Below are positions 10,684 through 21,228 of a stretch of DNA of 64,000 bases, piece after piece. The position numbers and the translations under genes are program-made. How positions within the stretch are numbered: the stretch's first letter is position 1; each line of letters opens with the position of its first letter. Source of the DNA: Certhia americana (taxonomy: Eukaryota > Chordata > Aves > Passeriformes > Certhiidae); NCBI GenBank assembly GCA_018697195.1, contig JAGMWU010000045.1, forward strand, positions 830,628-894,627. Direction: 5' to 3'. Below the pieces are notes generated by a model that was not told the DNA's origin, ran no database searches, and saw only the letters and a program-made list of their open reading frames with translations.

Positions 10684-12902
10684 GTAAGATGGTTCGGTGC
10701 TTTTCCTGCTGACTGCCTCTTGCCAAGTAAATCCAAGCTTTTCCTCTCATGATTTGCACTAGCTGCAGTCATCGCTGTGTCACTCATTAGGTGCTTACCA
10801 ATGGCTTTGTCATCTTCCAGTGCTGACATTACTTCAGTGATACTGTGATCCAGAGGAGTTTTTTTCAGAGCAGTTGTTTGCCATGGTTGTGACACGCTAT
10901 CCTCTTGGTGTCAAAAGTAAAGCCAGAACCTTGTGGTTGTCTGCATAAAATCTAATTAACAAAATCAGTAGGCTCTCGCATTGTTTCCATTAGTTCATGC
11001 CTATTCTCGAGAGAAAGGCGACTCAGTGTGACCTTTCAGTGAAAGCAATGTTCTGGCATATTCCCCTAGTAGTTTTTGGGACTGGAGAGACTGCTGGACT
11101 CCTTTGCAATCCTCATTCCTCTTGAGAAAGTGCAGTATCTCTTAGAGATAGAGATAGATGAGTAGAATTACCTCTACTCATCATCCTGCCTTTGTTCTGC
11201 TGCTGAGCCTTTCCTTCAAAGCTCAGACCTTTTAAAAGAGGGCAAGGGGAGGGATGTGTCTGTGTCTACAGAAAGTGCAGACTGCTCATACGGAGCAGAG
11301 CAAGGTTGATGGGGTGGGTGGGTGGTTGGAATGATCAGTGAATAATCTCAAAGTCCGGGCTTAGTGTTAATTAGTGCACTCAGCAGTGCAGAACTGAATG
11401 TGCTCTCTGTGTTATAAAGATTCTTCAATCAAGCTGTTTAGGACTTTCTGTTCTCACCTCTGTTACACAGCAGCTCTGTGCACTGGTACTTCTGGTACTG
11501 CAAGGCATAGATCACAATATGAGAGCTGCTGGCAGCAGCAGCTGCCAGTCAAAGTGCAGCACACAGAGAGTTGCAGTCTTTCACCTGCATCACTATTTGC
11601 AGCACTATGTGTAGTAGAGCAGTTCATGCATGGTTTAATATGTGTGCTGTGTTTAGTACTGCTAGCATTTTAGGATGGTTTGGGTTGGAATGGGCCTAAA
11701 GATCATCCAGTTCCAACCCCCTGCCATGGGCAGGGACACCTCTCACTAGACAGAATTGCTCAGAGGCCAGCTCAGCCTGGCTTTGAACATTGCCAGGGAT
11801 GGGCCATCCACAACTTCTCTGGGCAAGCTGTACCAGTGCCTCAACACCATCACAGTAAAGAGCTTCTTCCAAACATCTATTCTAAACCTATTTTGTTCCA
11901 GTCTGAAGCCATTCACCATTGTCCTCCTGATGAAGGGTCCCTCTGGCTTCCCTATAGGCCCCCTTCAGATACTGGAAGGCTGCAATGAGATCTCCATACA
12001 ACCTTCCCTTCACCAGGCTGAACAGCTCAAACTTTCTCAGCCTGTCTTTGCAGGGGAGGTGCTCCAGTCCTCTTTCATGGTTCTCCTCTGGACTTGCTCC
12101 AGCAGGTCCATGTCCTTCTTATGCTGGGGGCAGCAGAGCTGGATGCAGTATTCCAGGTGGGGTCTCACTAGAGCAGAGCAGAGGGGAAGAATCCCTTCCT
12201 CACCCTGCAGGCCGTGCTGCTTTGGGTGCAGCCCAGGATACAGCTGGCTTTCTGGGTTGTGGGCACACATCACCAGCTCACTTTGAGTTTTTCATCAACC
12301 ATCACTCCCAAGTTCTCCTCAGCAGGGCTGTTCTCAGTCTCTTCTCTGCCCAGCCTGTAGGTGTGCCTGCAGTTGCCATCACACAGGCATAGGACCTTGG
12401 TTTACTGGACTTTATGACACTCGTATTTACAGATACATGCAGGTCCATATTGGCAAACAGATACAGCAGGCAGGTCAGCTGAATAAAGGAGATTAGCAGT
12501 GAAACAAAGACATTCAGGGCACTGATCTGACCATGTAGGTAACACAACTGCAACTAACAGCAGCTGAGTGTCAACACTTCAGGAAGTAAAGGGAATAGTT
12601 TGCCTACTTCTGGAGAATTAGATGGAGCTGTTTGCTTCTGTGTCTTTTGCTATTCAAAGGCATTTTCTAAGTGAGCTACCAAAGAGACAAAGGTTGGTTT
12701 TTTTTAACAAACTGCCAAAAAGCTTGCCCTATGAGAACAGTCCATGGATGACGTCATGGTTTGTAGATATGCCTATCAGAAATTCAGTCTAAGCTTTAGA
12801 AATGAAAAGACGTTATTAATTTGGTGGTGATGGTGTGCGTTTCTGCTTGAGTGAGTGAGGAATGCTGCTCAGGAGCTGTCTGCTTTTGTTTCTTTCATGC
12901 AG
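10684..12902 (+). other. ARHGAP24: Last ARHGAP24 intron, carrying an antisense CR1
   Basis: A 2.2-kb intron with donor GTAAGA and acceptor TTTCTTTCATGCAG. The middle third is a CR1 LINE fragment on the minus strand (about 11670-12420). A 10-bp-arm inverted repeat sits at 11157-11182. The long open frames at 11680-12392 fall in the CR1 and are not genes. Confidence 0.93.
11670..12420 (-). mobile_element. CR1 LINE fragment (antisense), 3' portion
   Basis: On the minus strand this region ends in the CR1-typical tail GATCTTTAGGCCCATTCCAA followed by CCCAAACC. Further in come CR1 3'-region phrases: the blocks on chart-style truncation, TGGAGCACCTCCCCTGCAAA, and GAGAAAGTTTGAGCTGTTCA. It is 5'-truncated, as most CR1 copies are, and carries no intact reverse-transcriptase frame. 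The octamer microsatellite usual at the 3' end is missing or eroded. It is inserted opposite to ARHGAP24 transcription, the orientation usually tolerated in introns. Confidence 0.9.
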
Positions 12903-13146
12903 CCTGGAGCAGAGAAATCTCACCCTGGAGACTGAAATGATAGCCCTGCATGAAGAGCTGGATCAAGAGCGGAAGAAGTTCACAATGGTAGAAATCAAAA
13001 TGCGTAACGCCGAGCGGGCGAAGGAGGATGCAGAGAAGAGGAATGATATGCTGCAGAAGGAAATGGAGCAGTTTTTCTCTACTTTTGGAGAATTGACAGT
13101 GGAGTCTCGCAGACCAGAAAGAGGCAACACCATCTGGATCCAGTGA
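12903..13146 (+). CDS. ARHGAP24: ARHGAP24 terminal coding exon: C-terminal coiled coil and stop
   Basis: The coding part of the last exon is 244 bp including the stop. The first C completes AG|C (Ser), giving [13 protein letters not shown] across the junction. The exon encodes a charged heptad coiled coil ([60 protein letters not shown]), then [20 protein letters not shown] and TGA at 13144-13146. In FilGAP the C-terminal region mediates self-association and binding to filamin A, which places the GAP at actin cross-links. The terminal NTIWIQ is identical to the mammalian protein as I remember it and marks the true C-terminus. The acceptor is at 12901-12902. An in-frame ATG inside the intron at 12862 is not used. 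Confidence 0.97.
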
Positions 13147-13285
13147 GCTCTGGAAGCACAGACTGTGGGACTTGAGGAAGGGCTTGGGGGTATTATACTG
13201 TACCAGGTGGCTGGTCACCTGTCTGAGGCGAGTACTCAACCAAATGTTACAAACCCTAGAAGGAAAAAATCATACATACATTAAG

Positions 13286-13363
13286 CACTCATATCTACAG
13301 TGTGTACTTACCAAGTTATGCTCTTTGAATGCTTCATGAGACTACTGTCAAGTGTTACAACTG
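13286..13363 (+). repeat. Diverged duplicated block, copy A (in the 3'UTR)
   Basis: It runs from CACTCATATCTACAG to GTCAAGTGTTACAACTG. The same order of sequence recurs at 14205-14287. The last ~35 bases are nearly identical (TGAATGCTTCA, then GA, then TACTGTCAAGTGTTACAACTG), while the first half is more diverged. Confidence 0.85.
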
Positions 13364-13369
13364 GATATG

Positions 13370-13377
13370 TGTATATA
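13370..13377 (+). promoter_or_regulatory. Candidate Pumilio response element in the ARHGAP24 3'UTR
   Basis: TGTATATA fits the UGUANAUA consensus bound by PUM1/PUM2, and lies about 225 nt after the stop codon. An 8-mer match can occur by chance in AT-rich sequence. The position in a 3'UTR and on the sense strand is what makes it plausible. Confidence 0.4.
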
Positions 13378-13710
13378 AATTTAAAAACCACATTAGAGCG
13401 AGAGATGTATCTGAAGAAATATTTTAATGCAAGTCTTGTATTTAAACTGGTAAATTGAGATGTTGTTGCAATCAAGCTTTATATAAAGGCTTTTCTCCCT
13501 TGCACTTAACATAATAAGCTATTTTTGGCATTGTGTTACCATCAGCTTATTTTGTATATCAAATGTTTTTTTTTGTTTTTGTTTTGTTACCCCTTTTGCT
13601 GGGGAGTGAAGATAAACAGATATGTTAAGGTAAAAGTGTGGATGGTTAGCCCTGATTTGTGTCACTTCCAAACATAGCAGGATTGAGAAACTGAAGCATG
13701 CCACGGGCAA

Positions 13711-13716
13711 AATAAA
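13711..13716 (+). terminator. ARHGAP24: Poly(A) signal AATAAA, proximal, of ARHGAP24
   Basis: This is the first canonical AATAAA after the stop codon, about 570 nt downstream on the sense strand. It is the most likely 3'-end signal of a short-UTR transcript. Confidence 0.65.
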
Positions 13717-14176
13717 GCAATACTGATTTTACAGAATTGATGGCCAGGGGACGAAGTTCCAGGGCACCCCTATTGTAAAATAACAAGTGAGGATATGAAG
13801 TCAGCCTAGACTGGGGACAGTGACAAAGGGGTAAACAGCTGCTTGTTTGGGGACAAACGTGGGTGGCCAAGTAAAATGTTGGGAAAAGGAGAAGTTAATC
13901 ACATAACCAGGTGTTGGGTATACCCTGAAGAAGCCTTGTGCCTGAACATTGCAGTGCAGAGCAGGGATGTAAACCAGTTGTTCAGACCATATTTGCATCT
14001 GACTTACCTCTGCACTCTGGGTGAAGGTAAGTCCCTTTTGTCATTCTGGTGAGGGGTCACACAGGGAGGTTTAACTGGGCATTCTGGTAACCTCATCGGT
14101 GTGATGAGTATCAAAAAAATAACAAAAAAAATACGTCCACAGTAGAAGCTACTGGGGCAGCTGGCAACAAACAGTA

Positions 14177-14182
14177 AATAAA
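14177..14182 (+). terminator. ARHGAP24: Poly(A) signal AATAAA, possible distal site
   Basis: A second sense-strand AATAAA about 1.03 kb after the stop codon, in GTAAATAAAG. It would give a 3'UTR of about 1.05 kb. Use is not provable from sequence. Confidence 0.4.
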
Positions 14183-14204
14183 GAAAAAGACATGCCAACA
14201 TATT

Positions 14205-14287
14205 CACTACTTGTATTTACAGTGTATATTAGCGAGTTATCACACTGTCTGAATGCTTCAAGAGATTACTGTCAAGTGTTACAACTG
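14205..14287 (+). repeat. Diverged duplicated block, copy B (just past the distal poly(A) signal)
   Basis: It runs from CACTACTTGTATTTACAG to GTCAAGTGTTACAACTG. It aligns over its whole length with 13286-13363, with a few substitutions and small indels, about 0.92 kb away in the same orientation. Sequence identity stops at the same ACAACTG in both copies. Confidence 0.85.
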
Positions 14288-17200
14288 TGAAAGTTCTGGG
14301 CTCTCGACATCACCAAGGGAGCACCTAGAGGGAGCAGCCTGGAGCATCACAGCATGCAGAGTGCCAGTGGAAAAGAAACAGTCATCCTGTAAATTAATAA
14401 TTTGTTTGACATCTTTAAACACAGTAAGTATAACCTGTATTTTCTACACCATGTTAGGGATGTTTGGTTTTAACTTAGGGTTTAGGACTGCAAGCAGTAT
14501 TGTTAGGGAGGGTTGTTGAGACATCTTGGCTTCCCTCTAGTGTCTCTTAAATATATTGCAATTTTTTTTTAATTCCAGCTGAAAAAGGATGATGAAGGCA
14601 GCTTCAAAGGACCTTCTTGGTTATAGTGTGGATATGAAACAAGGATTAATTAGGAGTTGGAATTACACTGGGAAGAAAACATGAAGTTTTAAATTTCAGA
14701 GAAATACAGAGCATTACATGTGGTGCTTGTGGATGAATTGTTTGTGTCTGGTGAGGTTCAAAGTCCTCAGTCTGGGCAGCTGTTGTATTGATTGCTGTGA
14801 ACATGTCCAGCGCACCTCAATCTGTGTGTGAATCAGAAAAAAGACAGGGAGAGATCAAGGTATGAGTTGCATGTTTTACATCAGTTAGTAGCAATCACAA
14901 CATGTACCCACAATGGTGAGGAAAGGAAACCAGTTACTGTGTTAATTCTGATTTTTTTAAATTGAATGAGAGACCTTGATAACCAAAGCAGTAAGCTTCA
15001 CAACATAAGCAGTATCTGACATCTATTGACATGACATCAAAGTCTCTGAGATAAGTATTTTCTTAACTGATATTCCTTTTTTTACACTAGATATACACAG
15101 TATATGATATACACAGTGAATGCTTCTATCAAACCTTGTGTTGGACAGGATTTGTCTGTTTGTTTGAAGCTTGACTTTGCCTGAATTTGAATCTTACCTT
15201 CATGTTTCAAAAGGTGTTTGAGTGAGTTCCTCAAAGAATATTCAAATTCCAGTTCTATGGCTCAGCACTGACACCCAAATTTCTTGCTTTGCAGTCCAGA
15301 GCAAGACTTCACCTCACTGTCTTGCAGAAATCATCTGTACAGAGGGGGAACTTGAGCAGGCACAGCAAACTTAGATAATATCACTGACAACAGATGCCTA
15401 TTCCCATCATGATCCATCCAAAGTACTCCACTCCTCCTGTGAGATTGCAGCAGCATTTAGCCTGTGGTGATAAAGTTTTTTTATATCCTTTAAATGGTCA
15501 TCTTCATGCTCCTGTTATTCTAGTTCTTTATGCTCTTTCTGTCCTAGTTCTTCAAAAGCACAAAGTCCTTGATGTTTCTTACGTTCAGAATCTCATTTCT
15601 CAGCTGTATGATACCTTTCCCAGGTGTCCCACAACTCCTGTGCTGCTCTGTTCCCTTTAGCATGTGCAGCCTGTGTGTGAAGTGACCTGCTGGGGAGGGC
15701 ATGCTGATGGAGCCGAGTGGTCAGAGGATAAGAATCACACTCCTTCTCATTCAGTGCAGTGGAAAGGGGCAAGATATATTCCCAAGATTAAGGTTAATGC
15801 AGACTGAGCATGAAGGCTGTGAAAAAAACCTGTAAGGATTTCATGCAGTGCAATTGTAAATCAATGTATCTCATAAAGGCAGTTTTTAGGATTCTTAACT
15901 GCTAAGGTGTTGAATATAACCGAGACAACTGGTTTTATCACCAGTTTGTGTAATGAAACAAGTCAAGTCATTACAGGCCAAGCTAACAGTGCTATCTGCT
16001 CCAAGAGAGCACTAAGTTTCAAATATCAGTTAAAATAAGGTTAATAAATTTGCTGTCAGCTCTTTCAGCTCACAGGTCTGTGATTTCCCCAAGTTAATAA
16101 TCTGTTGTATAAGTTCACTAGCCAGCTCCAAGCTGAGAATGGCAGAACAGCTCAGCTCTTCTAGCACATTGTCCCTCTGCCTCATGCACAGCTCATGGGA
16201 GACAAGGCTTTTACAATTAATCAGCACAGATGGTGGGAAAAAATCTCTTGAGCTGATCACCTTCTGGTCCAATCCCAAGGTTCACATTACAGCCAAAAGC
16301 ATACTTTCAGGACACATGAGCAGGCTAGAGCTGAGGGACAGAGAGCAAGAGGGTGATGCACACTTCCCACTGTTAGTCCCACCTCAGATCCGACCCCGAG
16401 CACTGGGATGGATGCTCATACCCTTACATGCCTTTGCACAGTGGACTGGAAAAGTGGCAGACGCACCCATCTTGAGTGTTAGATACTCCTGTTCTGCTTT
16501 CAGAAGCTTTTGTCTCCCCTTCTGTTTGTGAGATTCCAGCTACACATTGGGAGTGTGCTCTGGTGCAGCAGAACACATAAAGTTACTACACAACTTTGCC
16601 ACATGTTGTTATTTTGGCATTTGAAACTCAGCAACTCGGCATCAGTTATCCATAAACAAAATGCCATGTTAAATGATATGCAAGACTGGTGTGTTAGGTT
16701 TTCATAAGGACAGAGAGGAAAGGAGTTTGCCAATATTACTGCTCTTAAGATCTGTAAGCAGTACTTGATCTAGTAATTAAAATGCTGGTCCAGAAATTCT
16801 TGAGAAAGGTACAATTTAAAAAAAAAATTCATACTTAGCAAATATTTCTTGTGTAGCATCCCTAGTGAGATGGAACAGAGGCAGGGTAAGAAGAGAATGA
16901 ATAAGCAGGTACAGTGATTCACACATTTTGACAGCCTAGTCAAAACAGCGAGTGGCTTCCAGCTGCTCTACATTTGAACACTTCCTGGATGAGTGAAACT
17001 CCTAATTAATTTCCTTTCTTACTCTGAATTCCCTCTAGGGTCTGCCCATTGAAGAGGAAAGTGTCGGCAGACTCTGTGTCCCCGGCAAATCTGCAAGGAT
17101 GTTGAGGAGATGGAAAGGGGAGATGGGCAAATAGCAATTAACATGTACTTGTGATGTGGGCATGAGAAAAATAGAGGAAGCAGATGGGGGAGATGAGGAA

Positions 17201-17329
17201 AATGAGGAAGTTAATATACCTGAAATTGCCATGTGTAGGTGGTGGTAATTTGCCATCAGTTAAGAGCATTCTTTCAGAAAGCTTGTATCTACAAATAGAT
17301 TACTGGAATTAATGTTGTGTTATTCTTTC
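14288..17329. other. Intergenic, no gene recognised
   Basis: AT-rich single-copy-looking sequence downstream of ARHGAP24. Short open frames (15394-15660; 16139-16531 on +; 16030-16278 on the other strand) show no family motif or convincing exon boundaries. No interspersed repeat is recognised. Part of the proximal end could belong to a longer ARHGAP24 3'UTR. Confidence 0.6.
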
Positions 17330-17850
17330 AGAGTTTTTTTTGGCTCTCAATTGCTTTGTGGGCTGACGCCAGGAGCTGGCTCAGCTGTTTCACGACTACC
17401 TGCCTTGCTTTTGTCGGTCCATGTGGCAGCAGGGCGAGTTCCTGTGGGGAAGCACCCAGCCAGGCCATTGCTGTGGGAGTGAGGGGCAGGAGGGAGCCCA
17501 GAAGGTCGGGCAGTTCCCGTAGTTTGCCAACATTGCCTCTGGAAACAGCTAATGACCCTGGAGTGTCATCCAGCCTCTCTGGAGCAGTGCTGCTCAGCAA
17601 ATGGAATTCCGTGTGGCAGATGCCCTGCTGATGCAAATTGCCATAGCTCTGCAGAGGTTTAGGAAGCGGTGGGAGACGCAGTGAGCTTTCCCTGCCAGGC
17701 TTTTAGAAGCTGTCATAATGTGTGTAATTACAATTAGCACTGGTGATCTAGTTTTATTGGAAAAAGGCTTGTCAGCAATAAAACAGGTTTCTTAATACGC
17801 CTGTAATAATGGAGAGTGCAAAAAAATTTTTGAGGCCAGAAATATGATCA
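17330..17850. promoter_or_regulatory. Candidate conserved non-coding / enhancer-like segment
   Basis: A GC-richer block (about 17340-17690) sits in AT-rich surroundings. It is followed by a homeodomain-type cluster: GTGTAATTACAATTAGC at about 17722-17738 (two TAATT/AATTA cores in 13 bp), and CTGATGCAAATTGCC (an ATGCAAAT octamer-like site) at about 17626. Overlapping frames on both strands (17317-17631 +, 17328-17636 -) look like by-products of GC content. Conservation is not visible from one sequence, so this is a guess from motif texture. Confidence 0.3.
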
Positions 17851-20800
17851 TGATGCAAATGTATTCCTTGCTTTTTCCCAGAGGGATCCAGGATAATGAG
17901 CTTTATATGCAAGACAGTTCCACTTCTGAATCTTCTAAATGCAAGAACAGAAACCCCTTTCTACCTCTGTGTATTACTCTCTTTGTGTGAAAGAGGTTTA
18001 AAGTGATTAATGTTCAGCAGGACTTTGTGATTAAAATACTATTATGAGCATGGCTGTAATTTTTTAAGTGTGTGGTATTTAGGAGATGACTTGGCTTGGG
18101 ACCAAAAAATAGGTCTTTTTTAGCACCAGTGTTTTCTCTGTTGTTCATGTGACAAAGGTGCAATCTTGATTTTTTTACCTTACAAGTTAAACGTTTGCTG
18201 AAGTGTAGTCTGCAGTTCAGTAAAAATAGGAGCGATGGTTGCATGTAGCACTACTTGCAAATCAGTTTCCTAAACTGTAACAAAAAATGTCCAGATCTTC
18301 AGCATTGCTGAGCTCTGCCATAACTGGTATTTTTAATTGCACATTCTATGTGTCAGGATGAATGACAGATCATTGGATTTTGGCAGAGCAAGATGACGAG
18401 TGTAGTGCTGGTCCCACTTTTAACCTAGACTGAGCACTCTGGTGAGGTTTTGCTTAATTTCCTCTTGCAGAGGCATGTCTTGTGTTACAGTGAGACCTTA
18501 CTCAGGGGAAAAATGGTGTGGAAAAAATCACAAATTCACACCTCCCTCATTCCATAGGAGTTCCCATGAGTAGACATGCCTTAATACTAATAGTGCATGT
18601 GGCTAATGGATATATTTGTATAGTTTAATGGTATTAATAGCGAGTGTATCACAATTGACTTAATTTATATTTTTCTGTCTGACTGGAGGGACCTACATCA
18701 AAGGAGACTGAAATGGAAAGTAGGCAGAGTATGAACCATGGCAGAAATGAAGCATCTCTGGAGGCAATTCCAAAGGCCATTACGAGAACAGTTCATGAAC
18801 TATTAATGTATATTTGTGCTGCCAGCTAGGCCTGTTTTTCCCAAGGCCCAAAAGCACACTAAGCTATTAAAAACCTTGTCTAACAAGGTTTGAGGTGGAG
18901 ACCTGCTGGTATCTACTCAGGAGGATATGCTGAGTAAAGGTGGACAGGTTTGGATGCGCTGGAGCCAGCAGGGGCTGGGTAGGTTTGCAGTAGTTTGCAG
19001 GACCAGGCACACATCCCAGTTGAGGTTCTTAGTCCCCAATCCAGCCAATATGCCCAAGTGACATATATTTTAGGAGTAGCTGTCCAGAAGAACTTTCTTC
19101 TTCTTTCTGGCTTCTGTGTTCTTCTGTATTGATTACATGCACGTTAGAGTTGTGTGGTGCTGTGGATTAATGGTGTGACAGGTTTGTGTTCCCTGACAGT
19201 TTCTGGGCAATTTTTAAGAAAATGTAAACAAATCGCTTGTATTCTACTTCTCTACTATTCAAGTTCTACTGTCAAGGCAAAGAGGAAGAAAGAAGGGGGA
19301 AACACCACCACCACCCCACCACCCCCCCAGCTATTGTTATAGTATCTGTTTCTTTGTTTAAAACTTATCATCTCAGTGGACCTGTATAAACTCTGTTCTT
19401 CACAAACTTCTAATTCCAATGCACTGAAGCAGACCTCAGGCAAGTCCTGCTCTCTGCTACTTTAGTTATGCATTGCAGTACTTAGCAATAAACCTTGTTT
19501 TTACTCTGGGGAGCCAAATCCACTGCAACTCAGCAAAGGCAATTAAAAATGCAGGTTAGCAGGAGATTAATGTGCACACTGATGAACAAAAATCTACGGG
19601 CCTGTTGCAAACATTGATTTCCTGCTTAGGAATTTTAAAAAATTATGAAATAGTCAGTTGTGAATGTTAGGTGTAAGTCTTGCATTGATTTTGATATGAG
19701 ATACCTACAGAAGAGGGATAGATGGATAATAGGTGTGTGCTGAACGCATTAAAAGAGGTCAGCAGAATAACTTTGATTTGGCTTGAGAAGCTGGGGTCAA
19801 ACCAGTGACCTGCCTGAGGACAGGAATAGTGGATCACCTTCATGTGATGCCTCACACTGAGGGTGGTGATGTTTAGCTGGAAGTTTGTGATACTACAGAA
19901 ACAAAAATCTGCTGTTGTCCTCTATAAGAGTCTCCTTTAAATTATGCAGGGCCTAATTCAAGGCCTTAGAGACTTATTAAGGACTTGAATGGGGATCAAA
20001 TGTGGCCTACTATCAACAGAAGATGGTGACCAGAAACTTCTTGGGCAAGTTCCAGAAAATGGGTCACAAACTTGACAACTTACTGGTTGTTCAGTGAGTC
20101 ATGTCTGGACATCTTCTCTGTTGGATTTATTTCCTTCTTCCTGATTCACTTACACTGAACTCTTAACACTGAAGCACCACTTAAAAGTGAATATTCCCTA
20201 AGTTCTGGTTAATGCCCAGGATGTGTGAGATGGGGACACAGAAGGCAGGAGAGAAGTTGTCCTGCTAGAAGCAATGTAGCCACAAAACCCTATTCTAAGC
20301 ACTGCGAAGGCTTTTCAGCTGGATTGTCCTGCACTCTGTGTGTACAGACAGGCTGTCACAACCATGACAGTGCTGTGCAGACAGAATGTCTTTGTTTTCG
20401 CAGACTGTTCAGTGCTGAATTGGCTGGTGTGGTGAAGGAGGAGGTGCCAGTGGATCACAGGGGCTTGTAAATCAAGTTGTAAAACCAACAGCTTCCTAAT
20501 TCAGAGGGTGGCTGCCCAGCAATTTAGAGATAAATGCAAAACTCTCCACCCCATCTTTTTTTATTTCTTTGTGGATATGGAGGGGCAATTGAAAGGCAGT
20601 GAAATTAAAGAAAGATATGAATTTAAAAGCAGAGTGTCTGAGATGATACAGTATTGGGAAATTTCTGTGTGCTGAGTACTTCGGTGTGGTAAAACAAGCC
20701 CTTTAAATGCTTCTTGGAAGATAGCTCCAGTCCTAGGTGCCTACAGGACTGACCCAGGAAAACAAAGCCCAGGTGAGTGCTGAGTAATTGCCCAGGAATG

Positions 20801-21186
20801 CAGAGAGGAATCAGGTAAACAACGGGCTGTGTCTCTGTCCAGAGGCTGTGAAGTGACACCAAGGAAGTGAATGTCAGGGAAGCTTTCTTCCTACCTTGGG
20901 AATGTGTGTTGTGTTTAATCACACAGCAGAACTTGCTTCTTGATGGGAAGTGCCTGGCAAGAACAAGTTCCATCTTCAAAGTAGAGTCCAGACCTCCTGG
21001 TGATTGTTTTGCTCCAGAAAAAGAAGAGCATCTTGAAAGTCTTCTCTGAAACTTGATGGCACTCTTGGCAGTGACCATTTCTACCTTTACAAAATTTCCT
21101 CTTGGGTAGTTGTAAATATCTTTAATATCTTTCCCCACGGGGTCCTAATAACCATTTCTAAAGTCTTCTGGTCTTGTTTTCACCTA

Positions 21187-21228
21187 CTAACTCAGATGAT
21201 TTCTAAGGTTTTCTTAGAAATCAGTTAG
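21187..21228. repeat. Short inverted repeat (11-bp perfect stem, 5-nt loop)
   Basis: The arms TGATTTCTAAG (21197-21207) and CTTAGAAATCA (21213-21223) flank GTTTT. After a 5-nt bulge, a further CTAAC/GTTAG pair extends the stem to 21187 and 21228. Confidence 0.75.

Larger units (their letters stand above)
13147..13735 (+). other. ARHGAP24: ARHGAP24 3' untranslated region (to the proximal poly(A) site)
   Basis: This AT-rich segment follows the stop codon, with no splice donor before the first AATAAA at 13711. It contains a Pumilio-type octamer at 13370 and a T-rich stretch near 13567. The first copy of a duplicated ~80-bp block lies within it. The 3' end is inferred as 15-30 nt past the AATAAA. 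A longer form reaching the second AATAAA at 14177 is possible. Confidence 0.7.

Noticed and set aside
11680..12392. Four long overlapping open frames (up to 176 codons)
   Set aside because: They lie in an antisense CR1 fragment within an ARHGAP24 intron. The nucleotide sequence is CR1 3' region, so the frames are artefacts.
12862..12902. In-frame ATG upstream of the last coding exon as an alternative start
   Set aside because: It lies in the intron before a good acceptor. The exon is an internal continuation of ARHGAP24.
13999..14035. ACTTAC...GTAAGT pair that looks like splice donors on both strands
   Set aside because: Two facing donors do not define an exon. This is a coincidental palindromic arrangement.
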